Shown one piece after another: positions 27,077-35,383 of a DNA stretch of 64,000 nt. Every line of letters begins with the position of its first letter. Position 1 is the first letter of the stretch. Source of the stretch: Agromyces kandeliae (lineage in GTDB: Bacteria > Actinomycetota > Actinomycetes > Actinomycetales > Microbacteriaceae). The DNA lies in NCBI RefSeq assembly GCF_009674665.1, contig NZ_WKJD01000019.1:310001-374000 (forward strand), written 5' to 3'. The notes below the pieces were generated by a model. That model ran no database searches. It worked only from the letters and a program-made list of their open reading frames with translations, and had not been told where the DNA came from. Position numbers and translations under genes: made by a program.

Positions 27077-27718
27077 CTACGCCGAGGGGGTCTCGTCGGA
27101 CGCGTCGGCGTCGCCCTCGGCGTCGTCGGCGACGGATGCCTCGGGGTCGCCGGTGCCCTCAGAGCCGGGAGCGTCCTCGGGGGGCTCCTCGAACAGTCCC
27201 GGCGGCGGGGTGACGGTGAGCGTGCCGGCCTCGACGTCGACCTCGGGCACGAACGCCGCGACGAACGGCACCATGACGTCGCCGCGCTTCGTCTTCACGA
27301 TCAGGAGGTCCTGGGCCGGCAGGTGGTCGACGTGCGCGACCTGGCCGATGCGCTCTCCGTCGCGGATGACCGCCAGCCCGATGAGCTGGTGGTCGTACCA
27401 CGCGTCGGGCTCGGGCTCCTCGTCGACGGGCTGGTCGACCCACAGGATCGCCTTCACGAGGCCCTCGGCCGCGGTGCGGTCCTCGACGCCCTCGAAGAAC
27501 CCGACCGGCTGGCCGTTGTACCAGCGCAGCTCGCGGAACGCGAGGGTCCGGCCGTGCCACGGAGACTCCTCGGGCACCTGCAGCGAGAACACCGCGCCGG
27601 GCACGAAGCGCCGCTCGGGGTCGTCGGTGTAGAGCTCGAGCTTGAGGGCGCCCTTCAGGCCGTGCGCCTTCGTCAGCCGGCCGACGCGGAGCTGCTGGGG
27701 ACGGGTTGCCGCGGCCAC
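27077..27718 (-). CDS. rimM: Ribosome maturation factor RimM
   Basis: Helps assemble the head of the 30S subunit and binds S19. The 213-aa protein has the N-terminal RimM domain (RVGRLTKAHGLKGALKLEL, then FREL near residue 62) and a PRC-barrel-type C-terminal domain (AWYDHQLIGLAV, VKTKRGDVMVPFV). An Asp/Glu-rich tail of about 45 residues extends beyond the usual length. It begins with GTG, one base after the khpA stop, so the two are tightly coupled. Confidence 0.95.
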   Translation of the reverse strand: MAAATRPQQLRVGRLTKAHGLKGALKLELYTDDPERRFVPGAVFSLQVPEESPWHGRTLAFRELRWYNGQPVGFFEGVEDRTAAEGLVKAILWVDQPVDEEPEPDAWYDHQLIGLAVIRDGERIGQVAHVDHLPAQDLLIVKTKRGDVMVPFVAAFVPEVDVEAGTLTVTPPPGLFEEPPEDAPGSEGTGDPEASVADDAEGDADASDETPSA

Positions 27719-27719
27719 G

Positions 27720-27956
27720 TCAGTCGTCGGTGTCGACGACGTCGACCCGGACCCGGCGGCCGTCTGCGAGGGCGGCGACGATCGTGCGCAGCGCCTTCGC
27801 GGTGCGACCGGACCGCCCGATGACGCGGCCGAGGTCCTCGGGGTGCACGTGCACCTCGAGGACCTCGCCGCGTGCGCTCGACGCGGAGACGACCTTCACC
27901 TCGCCGGGGTGATCGACGATCCCCTTGACGAGGTGCTCGAGCGCGGAAGTGAGCAA
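27720..27956 (-). CDS. khpA: KH-domain RNA-binding protein (KhpA/YlqC)
   Basis: A 78-aa single KH domain with the GxxG loop in VIGRSGRTAKALRTIV. KhpA homologues bind RNA and, with KhpB, influence cell division in Gram-positives. It lies between rpsP and rimM, the invariant position in this group. The only fitting start is TTG at 27956 (MLTSALEHLVKG), 3 bases after the rpsP stop, with GAGG inside the rpsP end as the ribosome-binding site. Such a start suggests dependence on translation of rpsP. Confidence 0.92.
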   Translation of the reverse strand: MLTSALEHLVKGIVDHPGEVKVVSASSARGEVLEVHVHPEDLGRVIGRSGRTAKALRTIVAALADGRRVRVDVVDTDD

Positions 27957-27959
27957 GGC

Positions 27960-28379
27960 TTACGCCTCGTCCGACGCGGTCTCGTCGGCGGCCGGAGCCT
28001 CAGCGGGCTCCTCGGCCTTGGCCGGCTTCTCGGCCTTCGGCTTCACGACCGACTTCTTGGCCGTGTCGACCTCGTACTCGGCCTTCGGCGCCGCGGTCTG
28101 GACGGTGTTCTTGGCGTTCTTGTCGCCCTTGAACGTGCCCCAGTCGCCGGTCAGCTTGAGGATGGCGAGCACCTGCTCGGTCGGCTGGGCGCCGACGCCG
28201 AGCCAGTACTGCGCGCGCTCCGAGTCGACCTCGATGAACGAGGGGTTCTGGGTCGGGTGGTACTTGCCGATCTCCTCGATCACGCGACCGTCGCGCTTGG
28301 TGCGCGAGTCGGCGACGACGATGCGGTAGTACGGGGCACGGATCTTGCCGAGCCGCTTGAGGCGGATCTTGACAGCCAC
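27960..28379 (-). CDS. rpsP: 30S ribosomal protein S16
   Basis: Small-subunit assembly protein. The first about 85 residues are canonical ([20 protein letters not shown], then [20 protein letters not shown]). The protein is extended to 139 aa by a Lys/Ala/Glu-rich tail typical of actinobacteria. The start is GTG at 28379 with an ideal AGGAGAATC spacer. The leader, from the candidate promoter at 28508-28537, is about 120 bases long. It is the first gene of rpsP-khpA-rimM-trmD. Confidence 0.97.
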   Translation of the reverse strand: MAVKIRLKRLGKIRAPYYRIVVADSRTKRDGRVIEEIGKYHPTQNPSFIEVDSERAQYWLGVGAQPTEQVLAILKLTGDWGTFKGDKNAKNTVQTAAPKAEYEVDTAKKSVVKPKAEKPAKAEEPAEAPAADETASDEA

Positions 28380-28507
28380 GATTCTCCTGGATGTGTTGTG
28401 AGGTAGGCGAACTGACAGCCGTGAGCGTGGGGTGCACACTCGGCGGAAGCTCAAAGGGTGTCCTGCGCGCCGGATAGAGGGTCGGGCGGTACAGAACTCG
28501 ACTGACC

Positions 28508-28537
28508 ATTCTTGCAGATTCCGCGCGGAAACGGGAA
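28508..28537 (-). promoter_or_regulatory. Candidate rpsP promoter
   Basis: Minus strand TTCCCG (28532-28537), 18-bp spacer, AAGAAT (28508-28513). The segment AGAATGGT and the 18-bp spacing match the candidate rplS promoter, suggesting a shared type of ribosomal-protein promoter. The rest of the 261-bp gap to the divergent gene holds only the -10 at 28629-28634. Confidence 0.45.
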
Positions 28538-28628
28538 TCCTCCCGGCCGCACGCGCAGCGCCGTGCCGATCCGGACCGGCCGCCGCAGCGCGCGACGTCG
28601 GCGACGGGCGTCGCCATCCGGTCCACCC

Positions 28629-28634
28629 TACGAT
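28629..28634 (+). promoter_or_regulatory. -10 element of a probable leaderless promoter
   Basis: TACGAT ends 6 bp before the ATG at 28641, so transcription should begin at or within a base or two of the start codon. No Shine-Dalgarno sequence precedes the ATG. No clear -35 element is visible. Confidence 0.55.
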
Positions 28635-28640
28635 GGGCGC

Positions 28641-29579
28641 ATGGGCGGCACCCTCGATTCCCTCGACCTCATCGACGGGCCCGCGATCGCCGAGCGCGTC
28701 CCGATGCGCGCGGCCGTGGACGCCGTCCGGCGCGTGCTGCGCGACGGCTACGACCCCGACGCCGACCCCCCGAGGAGCATCGTCGACGTGCGACGGGGGC
28801 AGCTCCTTCTGATGCCCTCCGAGCTCGGCGGATGGGTCGGGCAGAAGCTCGCGACCGTCGCCCCCGCGAACCCGGCGCGCGGACTCGACCGGATCCAGGC
28901 CGTCTACGTCCTGATCGACGCCGAGACGCTCGCGCCGGTCGCCCTGCTCGACGGCACCGAGCTCACGACCCTCCGCACGCCCGCGGTCTCGGCGGCCGCG
29001 ATCGACGTCGTCGCCGTCCCCGGGGCCGCCTCGCTCGTCGTGTTCGGCACCGGGCCGCAGGGCGTGCGCCACGTCGAGGCGATGCGCGCCATCAGGCCCG
29101 TCGAGCGGGTCAGGTTCGTCGGCCGCGACGCCGCCAGGGCACGGCGGGCGGCCGCGAGCGTCGCCGCTTCCGGGCTGGATGCCGCGGTGGGCACGGCCGC
29201 GGACGTCGCCGACGCCGATCTCGTCGTCTGCGCCACGACCGCGCGGGAGCCCCTGTTCGACGGCGCCCTCGTCCCGCGGCACGCGGCCGTCGTCGCGGTC
29301 GGATCGCATGAACCCGCGGCCCGCGAGCTGCCCGGCGACCTCCTCGCCCGATCGCACGTCATCGTCGAGTCCCAGCGCGTCGCACTCGCCGAGGCCGGCG
29401 ACGTGATCCTCGCCGTCGCCGAAGGCCGCCTCGCACCCGATGCGCTCATCCCGTTCTCGCAGCTGTTCGCCGGCCCGCCCGTGGCATCCGATCGCCCCAG
29501 GGTCGTGAAGACCTGCGGGATGGGCTGGCAGGACCTCGCCGTCGCACCCCTCGCCCTCGCCGACGGACGGCGCGGATGA
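28641..29579 (+). CDS. Ornithine cyclodeaminase/mu-crystallin family protein
   Basis: A 312-aa NAD(P)-binding protein of the OCD/mu-crystallin family. The Rossmann motif [19 protein letters not shown] lies near residue 137, with the substrate-side [14 protein letters not shown] near 75 and [12 protein letters not shown] near 113. Members act as ornithine cyclodeaminase, alanine dehydrogenase or delta-1-pyrroline-2-carboxylate reductase. Coupling to a proline-racemase family gene (4-bp overlap at 29576-29579) and proximity to hydroxyproline genes favour the pyrroline-2-carboxylate reductase role, by inference. The gene appears leaderless, with TACGAT just upstream of the ATG. Confidence 0.85.
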   Translation: MGGTLDSLDLIDGPAIAERVPMRAAVDAVRRVLRDGYDPDADPPRSIVDVRRGQLLLMPSELGGWVGQKLATVAPANPARGLDRIQAVYVLIDAETLAPVALLDGTELTTLRTPAVSAAAIDVVAVPGAASLVVFGTGPQGVRHVEAMRAIRPVERVRFVGRDAARARRAAASVAASGLDAAVGTAADVADADLVVCATTAREPLFDGALVPRHAAVVAVGSHEPAARELPGDLLARSHVIVESQRVALAEAGDVILAVAEGRLAPDALIPFSQLFAGPPVASDRPRVVKTCGMGWQDLAVAPLALADGRRG

Positions 29580-30562
29580 TGCGCTGGGCGACCGAGGACT
29601 GGCACACGGCGGGCGAGCCGTTCCGCATCGTGCTGGACGTCCCCACGTTGGGCGCGACCGTCGCTGAGCGTCGCGTCGAGGCGATGGGCGGCAGCGCGGA
29701 TGCGCTGCGCCGGTTCCTCTGCCTCGAGCCGCGCGGCCACGACGACATGTACGGCGGCTTCATCACGCCGCCCGATGACGACGGGGCGGACTTCGGCGTG
29801 CTCTTCTGGCACAAGGACGGGTTCTCGACCGCGTGCGGCCACGGCACGATGGCGCTCGGCGCCTGGGCCGTGCGCACCGGTCGCGTGGACGCACCGGACG
29901 ACGGCGAGGCGATCGTCACGATCGACGTGCCGAGCGGTCGCGTGCAGGCGCGCGTGCAGCGCCGCGACGGTCGCACCGTCGGGGTCGTGTTCCGCAACGT
30001 CCCGTCGCGCGTCCTGGCGACGGGGATCCGCCTCGAGACGAGCCGGGGCGAGGTCGAGGTCGACCTCGTGTTCGGCGGCGCCGTGTACGCGACCCTGCCG
30101 GCGGCGGCGCTCGGACTCGAGGTGGCGCCGGCGCACACCCCCGAGCTCATCCGCCTCGGCCGCGAGGTCAAGTGGGCGCTCAACGAGCACCCGGACGCGA
30201 AGCTCGCCGACGATCGGCTGTCCGGCGTGTACGGGACCATCCTCGTCGACGACCTCGGCCGCACGGCCGAGGGCCCGTGGCAGCGCAACGTGACCGTCTT
30301 CGCCGACGGCGAGGTCGACCGGAGCCCCTGCGGCTCGGGCACCGCGGCGCGAGTGGCGCTGCTCGCGCACACGGGCGCGCTCGCCGACGGCGAGGTGCTC
30401 ACGCACGACTCGATCATCGGCACGCGCTTCCACGGTCGCGTGGCCGGACGCACCCCCGACGGCGTCGTCCCGGAGATCACCGGGCAGGCGCATCGGGTCG
30501 GCGCATGCGAGTTCGAGCTCGATCCGGACGATCCCCTCTCGGCCGGGTTCAGCCTGCGCTGA
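29576..30562 (+). CDS. Proline racemase family protein (paralogue 1)
   Basis: A 328-aa member of the proline racemase/hydroxyproline epimerase/3-hydroxyproline dehydratase superfamily. Both catalytic positions are cysteine: [13 protein letters not shown] (about residue 84) and [14 protein letters not shown] (about 245). Trans-3-hydroxyproline dehydratases usually have Ser or Thr at one of these sites, so racemase or epimerase activity fits better. The partnership with an OCD-family reductase, however, is typical of the dehydratase. The N-terminal motif [11 protein letters not shown] differs from the DSHTEGMPTRVV of paralogue 2 at 30635-31636. Substrate uncertain. Confidence 0.85.
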   Translation: MMRWATEDWHTAGEPFRIVLDVPTLGATVAERRVEAMGGSADALRRFLCLEPRGHDDMYGGFITPPDDDGADFGVLFWHKDGFSTACGHGTMALGAWAVRTGRVDAPDDGEAIVTIDVPSGRVQARVQRRDGRTVGVVFRNVPSRVLATGIRLETSRGEVEVDLVFGGAVYATLPAAALGLEVAPAHTPELIRLGREVKWALNEHPDAKLADDRLSGVYGTILVDDLGRTAEGPWQRNVTVFADGEVDRSPCGSGTAARVALLAHTGALADGEVLTHDSIIGTRFHGRVAGRTPDGVVPEITGQAHRVGACEFELDPDDPLSAGFSLR

Positions 30563-30600
30563 CCGCCGACCGGCGCCCACTGACCGCCGACCGCCGACCG
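30559..30600. repeat. Imperfect 21-bp tandem repeat
   Basis: CTGACCGCCGACCG occurs at 30559-30572 and again at 30580-30593, 21 bp apart, followed by a further CCGACCG. The first copy contains the stop codon of the upstream gene. It lies in the 72-bp gap between two convergent racemase-family genes and may form part of a transcription stop; no clear hairpin with T-run is present. Confidence 0.5.
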
Positions 30601-30634
30601 ACGTCCCGCCGCGCCGTGCCGGGGTCGCTTCGGG

Positions 30635-31636
30635 TCAGAACACGAAGCCCTCGGGGAACGGGTCGTCGTCGTCGAGGACGTACTGCCCGAACCCGGTCAC
30701 CCAGGCGCGGCCCGTGATCGTCGGGACGACGGCGGGCACCCCGCCGACGGCGGTCACGCGCAGGAGGCGTCCCGTGAACTCGCTCCCGATGAACGACTCG
30801 TTGACGAAGTCCGCGTCGAGGCCGAGTTCGCCGCGGGCGTGCAGCTCCGCCATCCGGGCGCAGGTCCCGGTGCCGCAGGGCGACCGGTCGAACCATCCCG
30901 GATGGATCGCCATCGCGTGTCGCGAGCGCACGGCGTCGGACCCGGGGGCGATGAACTCGACGTGGTGCACGTGATCAGCGCCCTCGAGCTCGGGGTGGCG
31001 GGGCGGCGCCTGGGCGTTGATCGCCTCCATGATCGCGAGCCCGGCCGCGAGGATGTCGTCCTTGCGCGCCCGGTCGAAGGGGAGGCCGATCGCGCCGATG
31101 TCGACGAGGGCGTAGAAGTTGCCGCCGAAGGCGATCGAGTAGGGCACGGTCCCGAGCCCGGGAACCTCGATCGACGCGTCGAGCCGCTCGACGAAGCTCG
31201 GCACGTTCTCGATCGTGACGCGCTTCGCGCGGCCCTCCTCGACGTCGACCCGTGCGACGACGAGGCCCGCCGGCACGTCGAGGCGGATCTCGGTGACCGG
31301 CTCGACGACCTCGACCATGCCCGTCTCGACGAGGACGGTCGCGACCCCGATGGTGCCGTGCCCGCACATGGGCAGGAACCCGCTGGCCTCGATGAAGACC
31401 ACGCCCCAGTCGGCGTCGTCGCGGGCCGGCGGCTGCAGCAGGGCGCCGGACATGGACGCGTGCCCGCGCGGCTCGTTCATCAGCAGGCCGCGGAGTCCGT
31501 CGAGGTGCTCCATGGCGTGCAGGCGCCGATCGTTCATGGTGGCGCCGGGGATCCGGCCGACCCCGCCCGTGACGACGCGCGTGGGCATGCCCTCGGTGTG
31601 CGAGTCGACGGCCGAGATCACCCGGCGCGCGCGCAT
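30635..31636 (-). CDS. 4-hydroxyproline 2-epimerase (proline racemase family, paralogue 2)
   Basis: Probably converts trans-4-hydroxy-L-proline to cis-4-hydroxy-D-proline, the first step of hydroxyproline catabolism. The 333-aa protein has both catalytic cysteines, FLPMCGHGTIG (about residue 91) and FDRSPCGTGTCARMA (about 250), plus the epimerase-like DSHTEGMPTRVVTGG N-terminus and HHVEF region. It is the last gene of the minus-strand cluster and overlaps the DapA-family gene by one base. The neighbouring dehydrogenase and deaminase make the 4-hydroxyproline assignment stronger than plain proline racemase. Confidence 0.88.
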   Translation of the reverse strand: MRARRVISAVDSHTEGMPTRVVTGGVGRIPGATMNDRRLHAMEHLDGLRGLLMNEPRGHASMSGALLQPPARDDADWGVVFIEASGFLPMCGHGTIGVATVLVETGMVEVVEPVTEIRLDVPAGLVVARVDVEEGRAKRVTIENVPSFVERLDASIEVPGLGTVPYSIAFGGNFYALVDIGAIGLPFDRARKDDILAAGLAIMEAINAQAPPRHPELEGADHVHHVEFIAPGSDAVRSRHAMAIHPGWFDRSPCGTGTCARMAELHARGELGLDADFVNESFIGSEFTGRLLRVTAVGGVPAVVPTITGRAWVTGFGQYVLDDDDPFPEGFVF

Positions 31637-32550
31637 CAGCGCGCCGCCAGGGCGGCGAGCGCCCGTTCGGTGTCGGCGGTGACCTGCGCGCGCTGCTCCG
31701 CCGAGAGCGGGCCGCGCGGCGGACGGGTCGGTCCGCCGTACGAATCGCCGCAGATGTCCATCGAGAGCTTGATGGCCTGCACGAACTCGGTGCGCGAGTC
31801 CCAGCGGAACACGGCGACGAGCTGCTCGTAGAGCGCCTTCGCCTCGTGCCACTCGCCGGCGGCGCACAGGTCGTACAGCTCGACCGCCTCCTTGGGGAAC
31901 GCGTTCGGGTACCCCGCGAACCACCCCACGGCGCCGTTGACCATGAGCTCGAACAGCACGTCGTCGGCGCCCGCGATGACGTCGATGTCGCACTGCTCCT
32001 TGATCTCGTAGACGCGGCGGACGTCGCCGGAGAACTCCTTGATCGCGACGACCTCGGGGATCTCGGCGAGCTTCGCGACGAGCGAGGGGACGAGGTCGAC
32101 CTTGGTGTCGAAGGGGTTGTTGTACGCCATGATCGGCAGGCCGGCCTTCGCGACCTCCTCGTAGTGCGCGATCACCTCCGCCTCGTTGGCGCGGTACAGC
32201 GTCGGCGGCAGGAGCAGCACCCCGTCGGCGCCGTCCTCACGGGCGTGCTCGGCCCACGTGCGCGCCTGGTGGCTGCCCACGCCGTGCGCGCCGGCGACCA
32301 CGATGCCGCGCCCGTCGACGGCGTCGACGGCGACCTGGATCACGCGACGGCGCTCCTCGTCGGTGAGCGACGAGTACTCGCCGAGCGAGCCGTTGGGCCC
32401 GACGCCGCGGCATCCGTTCCGCATCAGGAAGTCGACGTGCTCGGCGAACCGGTCGTAGTCGACCGCCAGGCCGGCCGGCGCGGCGTCGTCCTCCCTGAAG
32501 GCGAGGGTGGTCGCGACGACGACGCCGCCGAGGTCCATGGTGCTGGTCAT
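31636..32550 (-). CDS. DapA-family lyase, probable 1-pyrroline-4-hydroxy-2-carboxylate deaminase
   Basis: Schiff-base (beta/alpha)8-barrel enzyme of the dihydrodipicolinate synthase/N-acetylneuraminate lyase family, 304 aa. Key residues: GPNGSLGEYSSLTDEER (substrate loop near residue 55), Tyr in MAYNNPFDTK (about 142) and the Schiff-base Lys in VAIKEFSGD (about 170). In hydroxyproline-degrading clusters this family deaminates the pyrroline product to 2-oxoglutarate semialdehyde, which fits the neighbours. A true DapA role is unlikely here. Its promoter and a candidate GntR operator lie within 70 bp upstream. Confidence 0.85.
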   Translation of the reverse strand: MTSTMDLGGVVVATTLAFREDDAAPAGLAVDYDRFAEHVDFLMRNGCRGVGPNGSLGEYSSLTDEERRRVIQVAVDAVDGRGIVVAGAHGVGSHQARTWAEHAREDGADGVLLLPPTLYRANEAEVIAHYEEVAKAGLPIMAYNNPFDTKVDLVPSLVAKLAEIPEVVAIKEFSGDVRRVYEIKEQCDIDVIAGADDVLFELMVNGAVGWFAGYPNAFPKEAVELYDLCAAGEWHEAKALYEQLVAVFRWDSRTEFVQAIKLSMDICGDSYGGPTRPPRGPLSAEQRAQVTADTERALAALAAR

Positions 32551-32583
32551 CCGCTTCGATCCTCCGAGTCGGTCGCGAGTAAT

Positions 32584-32619
32584 ATGTCACATACTACGTG
32601 GCGGGATCGGTCGCGGCAA
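32584..32619 (-). promoter_or_regulatory. Promoter and candidate GntR operator for the deaminase-epimerase pair
   Basis: Minus strand TTGCCG (32614-32619), 17-bp spacer, TAGTAT (32591-32596), a good promoter. A palindrome-like element (32584-32599, ATGT-C-A...T-ACGT on the plus strand) overlaps the -10 and resembles the one before gntR at 36065-36080 (shared ATGTCA-4-nt-(C/T)TAC(A/G)T). The -10 overlaps the last codon and TAG stop of the upstream flavoprotein gene. Confidence 0.6.
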
Positions 32620-33979
32620 GCGCCGCGACCTCGCCGATCCGGACCGGCGCGAGCACCGGCCTGCGATCGAACCCGACGGATGCCGGGGCGCCGCCCGCCT
32701 CGGCCACGATCGCCTCGACCGCGCGACCGCACGTGCGCCCCTGGCACGGACCGAGCCCGGCACGCGTCGCGAGGCGCATCGCCCGGAGCGGCACGTCGGC
32801 CCGCTCGGCGATCGCACGCCGCGTGACCGCCTCGCACCGGCACACGATCGTGGCGTCGTCGACCCACGCCGTCCATCCGGGCCGGATCCCGTGCGCCCGC
32901 TCGAGGCGCCTCGCGAAGGCGCGCGCCCGTCGCCGGGCGGTCACCGGACCTCGGAGCCGGGGGTCGCCGAGCGCACCGCCGGCGGCGAGGAACCCGGCCA
33001 CCGCGCCCTCGGCGAGCGCGGCGTCGGCGCCGGCGATGCCCGTGACCTCGCCCGCCGCGAACACCTGCGCTGTGGTGGTGCGCTGCGCGTCGTCCACGAC
33101 CACGAATCGCCCTCGGTGATCGCCGCGGAGGTCGCATCCCAGCGCGAGGGCGGCCTCGAGCCGCGGCGCGAAGCCGTGGCCGAGCGCGACGGCATCGCAG
33201 GCGACCTCGCGCTCGGTCCCCACGATCGGGTGCCAGTCGGCGTCCAATGCCGCGACGACGACGCCCTCCACCCGCTCGTCCCCCAGCACCCGGACGACCC
33301 CACTCCCGGTCCGGTACGGGATCCGGTGCCGCGCGAGACCCCCCGCGTACTGCAGGAACTCCCCGGCCTTGCCCGCCAGCTCCCACGGCCGCGGCAGCCA
33401 CCCCGCCGCGAGCGCGGTGATCCGGGACGCCTCGAGCACGCCGACCACGTCGGATCCGACGAGCGCGAGCGACTGGGCCACCGGCAGCAGGAAGGGGCCT
33501 GCACCGCTCACCACCGTGCGACGACCGACGGCGACCCCGTCGCGCTTGGCGAGCGCCTGCGCCGCACCGGCCGTGGTCACGCCGGGCAGGGTCCAGCCCG
33601 GGACGGGGAGCGCGAGGTCGTGGGCACCCGTCGCGACGACGACCGCATCGGCCTCGACGTCGACGGCGGTCCGCGCATCGGCGTCCGCGGCCCCGACCAC
33701 GGCGCGGAGCCGCACGCCGAGGTCGGTCGCCTCCGCGGACCACACGCTCGCTCCGACGTGCACCCGGGCGTCGCCGCGGGCGAGTGCATCTCGCAAGCGC
33801 TCGAACCGGTGCCATCCGTGCTGCAGGCGAGGATCGGTGAGCCGCTCGTGGTGCCGCCAGAACTGGCCGCCCAGGCGGTCGCCCTCGTCGAGCAGGCTCA
33901 CCCGCGCGCCGGCGGCGAGGGCGCCCTGTGCGGCCGCGAGCCCGGCAGGGCCTCCGCCGAGGATCGCGACGTGCGTCAC
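32594..33979 (-). CDS. FAD/NAD-binding subunit with BFD [2Fe-2S] domain, D-hydroxyproline dehydrogenase alpha-type
   Basis: A 461-aa pyridine nucleotide-disulfide oxidoreductase-like subunit: HVAILGGGPAGLAAAQGALA at the N-terminus, VVVATGAHDLALPVPGW, GVTTAGAAQALAK, then FAAGEVTGIAGADAALAEG. The C-terminal BFD-like domain has CRCEAVTRRAI and GLGPCQGRTCGRAVE, four Cys for a [2Fe-2S] cluster. This is the large-subunit architecture of heterotrimeric amino-acid dehydrogenases (hydrogen cyanide synthase HcnB, opine and D-hydroxyproline dehydrogenases). It starts with GTG, overlapping the small ferredoxin-like gene by 4 bp; all three subunits are coupled. Confidence 0.88.
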   Translation of the reverse strand: MTHVAILGGGPAGLAAAQGALAAGARVSLLDEGDRLGGQFWRHHERLTDPRLQHGWHRFERLRDALARGDARVHVGASVWSAEATDLGVRLRAVVGAADADARTAVDVEADAVVVATGAHDLALPVPGWTLPGVTTAGAAQALAKRDGVAVGRRTVVSGAGPFLLPVAQSLALVGSDVVGVLEASRITALAAGWLPRPWELAGKAGEFLQYAGGLARHRIPYRTGSGVVRVLGDERVEGVVVAALDADWHPIVGTEREVACDAVALGHGFAPRLEAALALGCDLRGDHRGRFVVVDDAQRTTTAQVFAAGEVTGIAGADAALAEGAVAGFLAAGGALGDPRLRGPVTARRRARAFARRLERAHGIRPGWTAWVDDATIVCRCEAVTRRAIAERADVPLRAMRLATRAGLGPCQGRTCGRAVEAIVAEAGGAPASVGFDRRPVLAPVRIGEVAALAATDPAT

Positions 33980-34218
33980 GGCCGTGCCTCGCGTTCGATC
34001 CGGTCGCCGTCGACGGCCTCGCGCCGACACGCGCGCACGCCCTCGACGCCGTTGACCGTGACGAGGCAGTCGTGGCAGACGCCGATCCCGCAGAAGACGC
34101 CACGATCGCCCGTCTGCGAGGTACGCCATGCGGTGCGCCCGGCGCCGATGAGCACACCGGCGATGGTCTGGCCGTCCCGGCCCCGGACGGGCTCGCCGTC
34201 GACGGTGATGCGGATCAT
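33976..34218 (-). CDS. [2Fe-2S] small subunit of D-hydroxyproline dehydrogenase (HcnA-like)
   Basis: An 80-aa ferredoxin-fold protein with Cys43, Cys48, Cys51 and Cys64 (CGIGVCHDC and the later RAC), the plant-type [2Fe-2S] pattern of HcnA/SoxA-like small subunits. It overlaps both neighbours by 4 bp (ATGA/GTGA), so the three subunits are made in step. It would pass electrons between the two flavoprotein subunits, with the final acceptor in the respiratory chain by analogy. Confidence 0.88.
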   Translation of the reverse strand: MIRITVDGEPVRGRDGQTIAGVLIGAGRTAWRTSQTGDRGVFCGIGVCHDCLVTVNGVEGVRACRREAVDGDRIEREARP

Positions 34219-35372
34219 GCGGTCTCCCGGAGGCCGTCCCTGGTCGGCAGGAACGGGGTCGGATCGAGGTCGGTCGGCGCGTCGAGCACGGCGTGCGCGA
34301 CGAGTTCGGCGGTGGCCGGCGCGAGTCCGATCCCCGCACCCTCGTGGCCCGTCGCGTGCACGAGCCCCGCGATCTCCGGATCGGGGCCGATCACGGGCAG
34401 GTGGTCGGGCGCGTAGGGGCGGAACCCGAAGTAGCTGCGCAGGAGGATCGTCCGCTCGAGGAACGGGAACAGCCGGACGGCCTTCGCCGCGATCGCCCCG
34501 GCCGGGGCGACGCCCGGCCGGTCGTCGAAGCCGACGCGCTCGCGACTGGACCCGATCAGCACCGTCCCGCCGGGCGTCGACTCGACGACGATGGACGTCT
34601 GCAGTGCTGCGTCGCCCGACCCGACGGCCCCGACGTAGTCGCTGTCGTAGACCTTGTGGAACACGCGTTGCGGCATCGGGGTCGTCACGAGGATCACGCC
34701 CCGGCGCGGGCGGATGTCGAGGCGCGCGCCGAGTCGCGAGGCGACCTCCGCGGACCATGGCCCGGCGCAGTTCACGACGACATCGGCCGGGATCGCGCCC
34801 GTGGCCGTCCGCACACCGGCGATCCGCCCGGGACCGCCGATCGGCCCGGTGACCTCGGCGACGACGAGGCGTGCGCCGTGCCGCATGGCGGCCGCGAGCA
34901 GCGCCTGCGTCGCATTCGAGGGCTGCACTTGCGCATCGTCCGGATAGCGGACGGCGTGCGCGACCTCCGGCGAGAGGTGCGGCTCGGCCGACGCGAGCGC
35001 TGCCGCGTCCAGTGTCTCGGCGCGGATGCCCGTCGCCCGCTGCGCGGCGGCGAACCGCTCGAGCGCGGCCTCGCCTCCGGGGAAGGCGACGACGATCCCG
35101 CCCTTCGCCTCGAACTCGGTCGCCGGCTGCCCGTCGCGTCGATCGGCGTCGAGCCGCCCGGCGAGCGTCCGCCACATCGCGTTCGAGGCGATCGCGAGAG
35201 CGGCCTCGGGGCCGGGTGCCTTGTCGCTGACCAGCAGGTTGCCCTCGCACCGGCTGGAGGTCTCGCCGGCGACGCCGAGGCGATCGACGACCACGACCTC
35301 CGCACCGCGCTCGACGAGGGCGAGCGCGCAGGCGGCGCCGATGATGCCCGCCCCGATGACCACGACCCGCAC
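34215..35372 (-). CDS. FAD-dependent D-amino-acid oxidoreductase subunit (beta-type) of D-hydroxyproline dehydrogenase
   Basis: A 385-aa DAO-family flavoprotein: RVVVIGAGIIGAACALALVE at the N-terminus, ETSSRCEGNLLVSDKAPGPE for FAD and substrate contacts, and a C-terminal GLVHATGHEGAGIGLAPATAE. It would oxidise cis-4-hydroxy-D-proline (or D-proline) to the pyrroline carboxylate. The start is GTG at 35372, 11 bp after the gntR stop, so the regulator and the three subunits likely form one transcript. The order gntR-beta-gamma-alpha is followed by the separate deaminase-epimerase unit. Confidence 0.88.
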   Translation of the reverse strand: MRVVVIGAGIIGAACALALVERGAEVVVVDRLGVAGETSSRCEGNLLVSDKAPGPEAALAIASNAMWRTLAGRLDADRRDGQPATEFEAKGGIVVAFPGGEAALERFAAAQRATGIRAETLDAAALASAEPHLSPEVAHAVRYPDDAQVQPSNATQALLAAAMRHGARLVVAEVTGPIGGPGRIAGVRTATGAIPADVVVNCAGPWSAEVASRLGARLDIRPRRGVILVTTPMPQRVFHKVYDSDYVGAVGSGDAALQTSIVVESTPGGTVLIGSSRERVGFDDRPGVAPAGAIAAKAVRLFPFLERTILLRSYFGFRPYAPDHLPVIGPDPEIAGLVHATGHEGAGIGLAPATAELVAHAVLDAPTDLDPTPFLPTRDGLRETA

Positions 35373-35383
35373 GCTGCGCCGCC

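Noticed and set aside
30559..30600. CRISPR-like short repeats
   Set aside because: Only two imperfect 21-bp units with no spacers of unique sequence; a local tandem duplication explains them.
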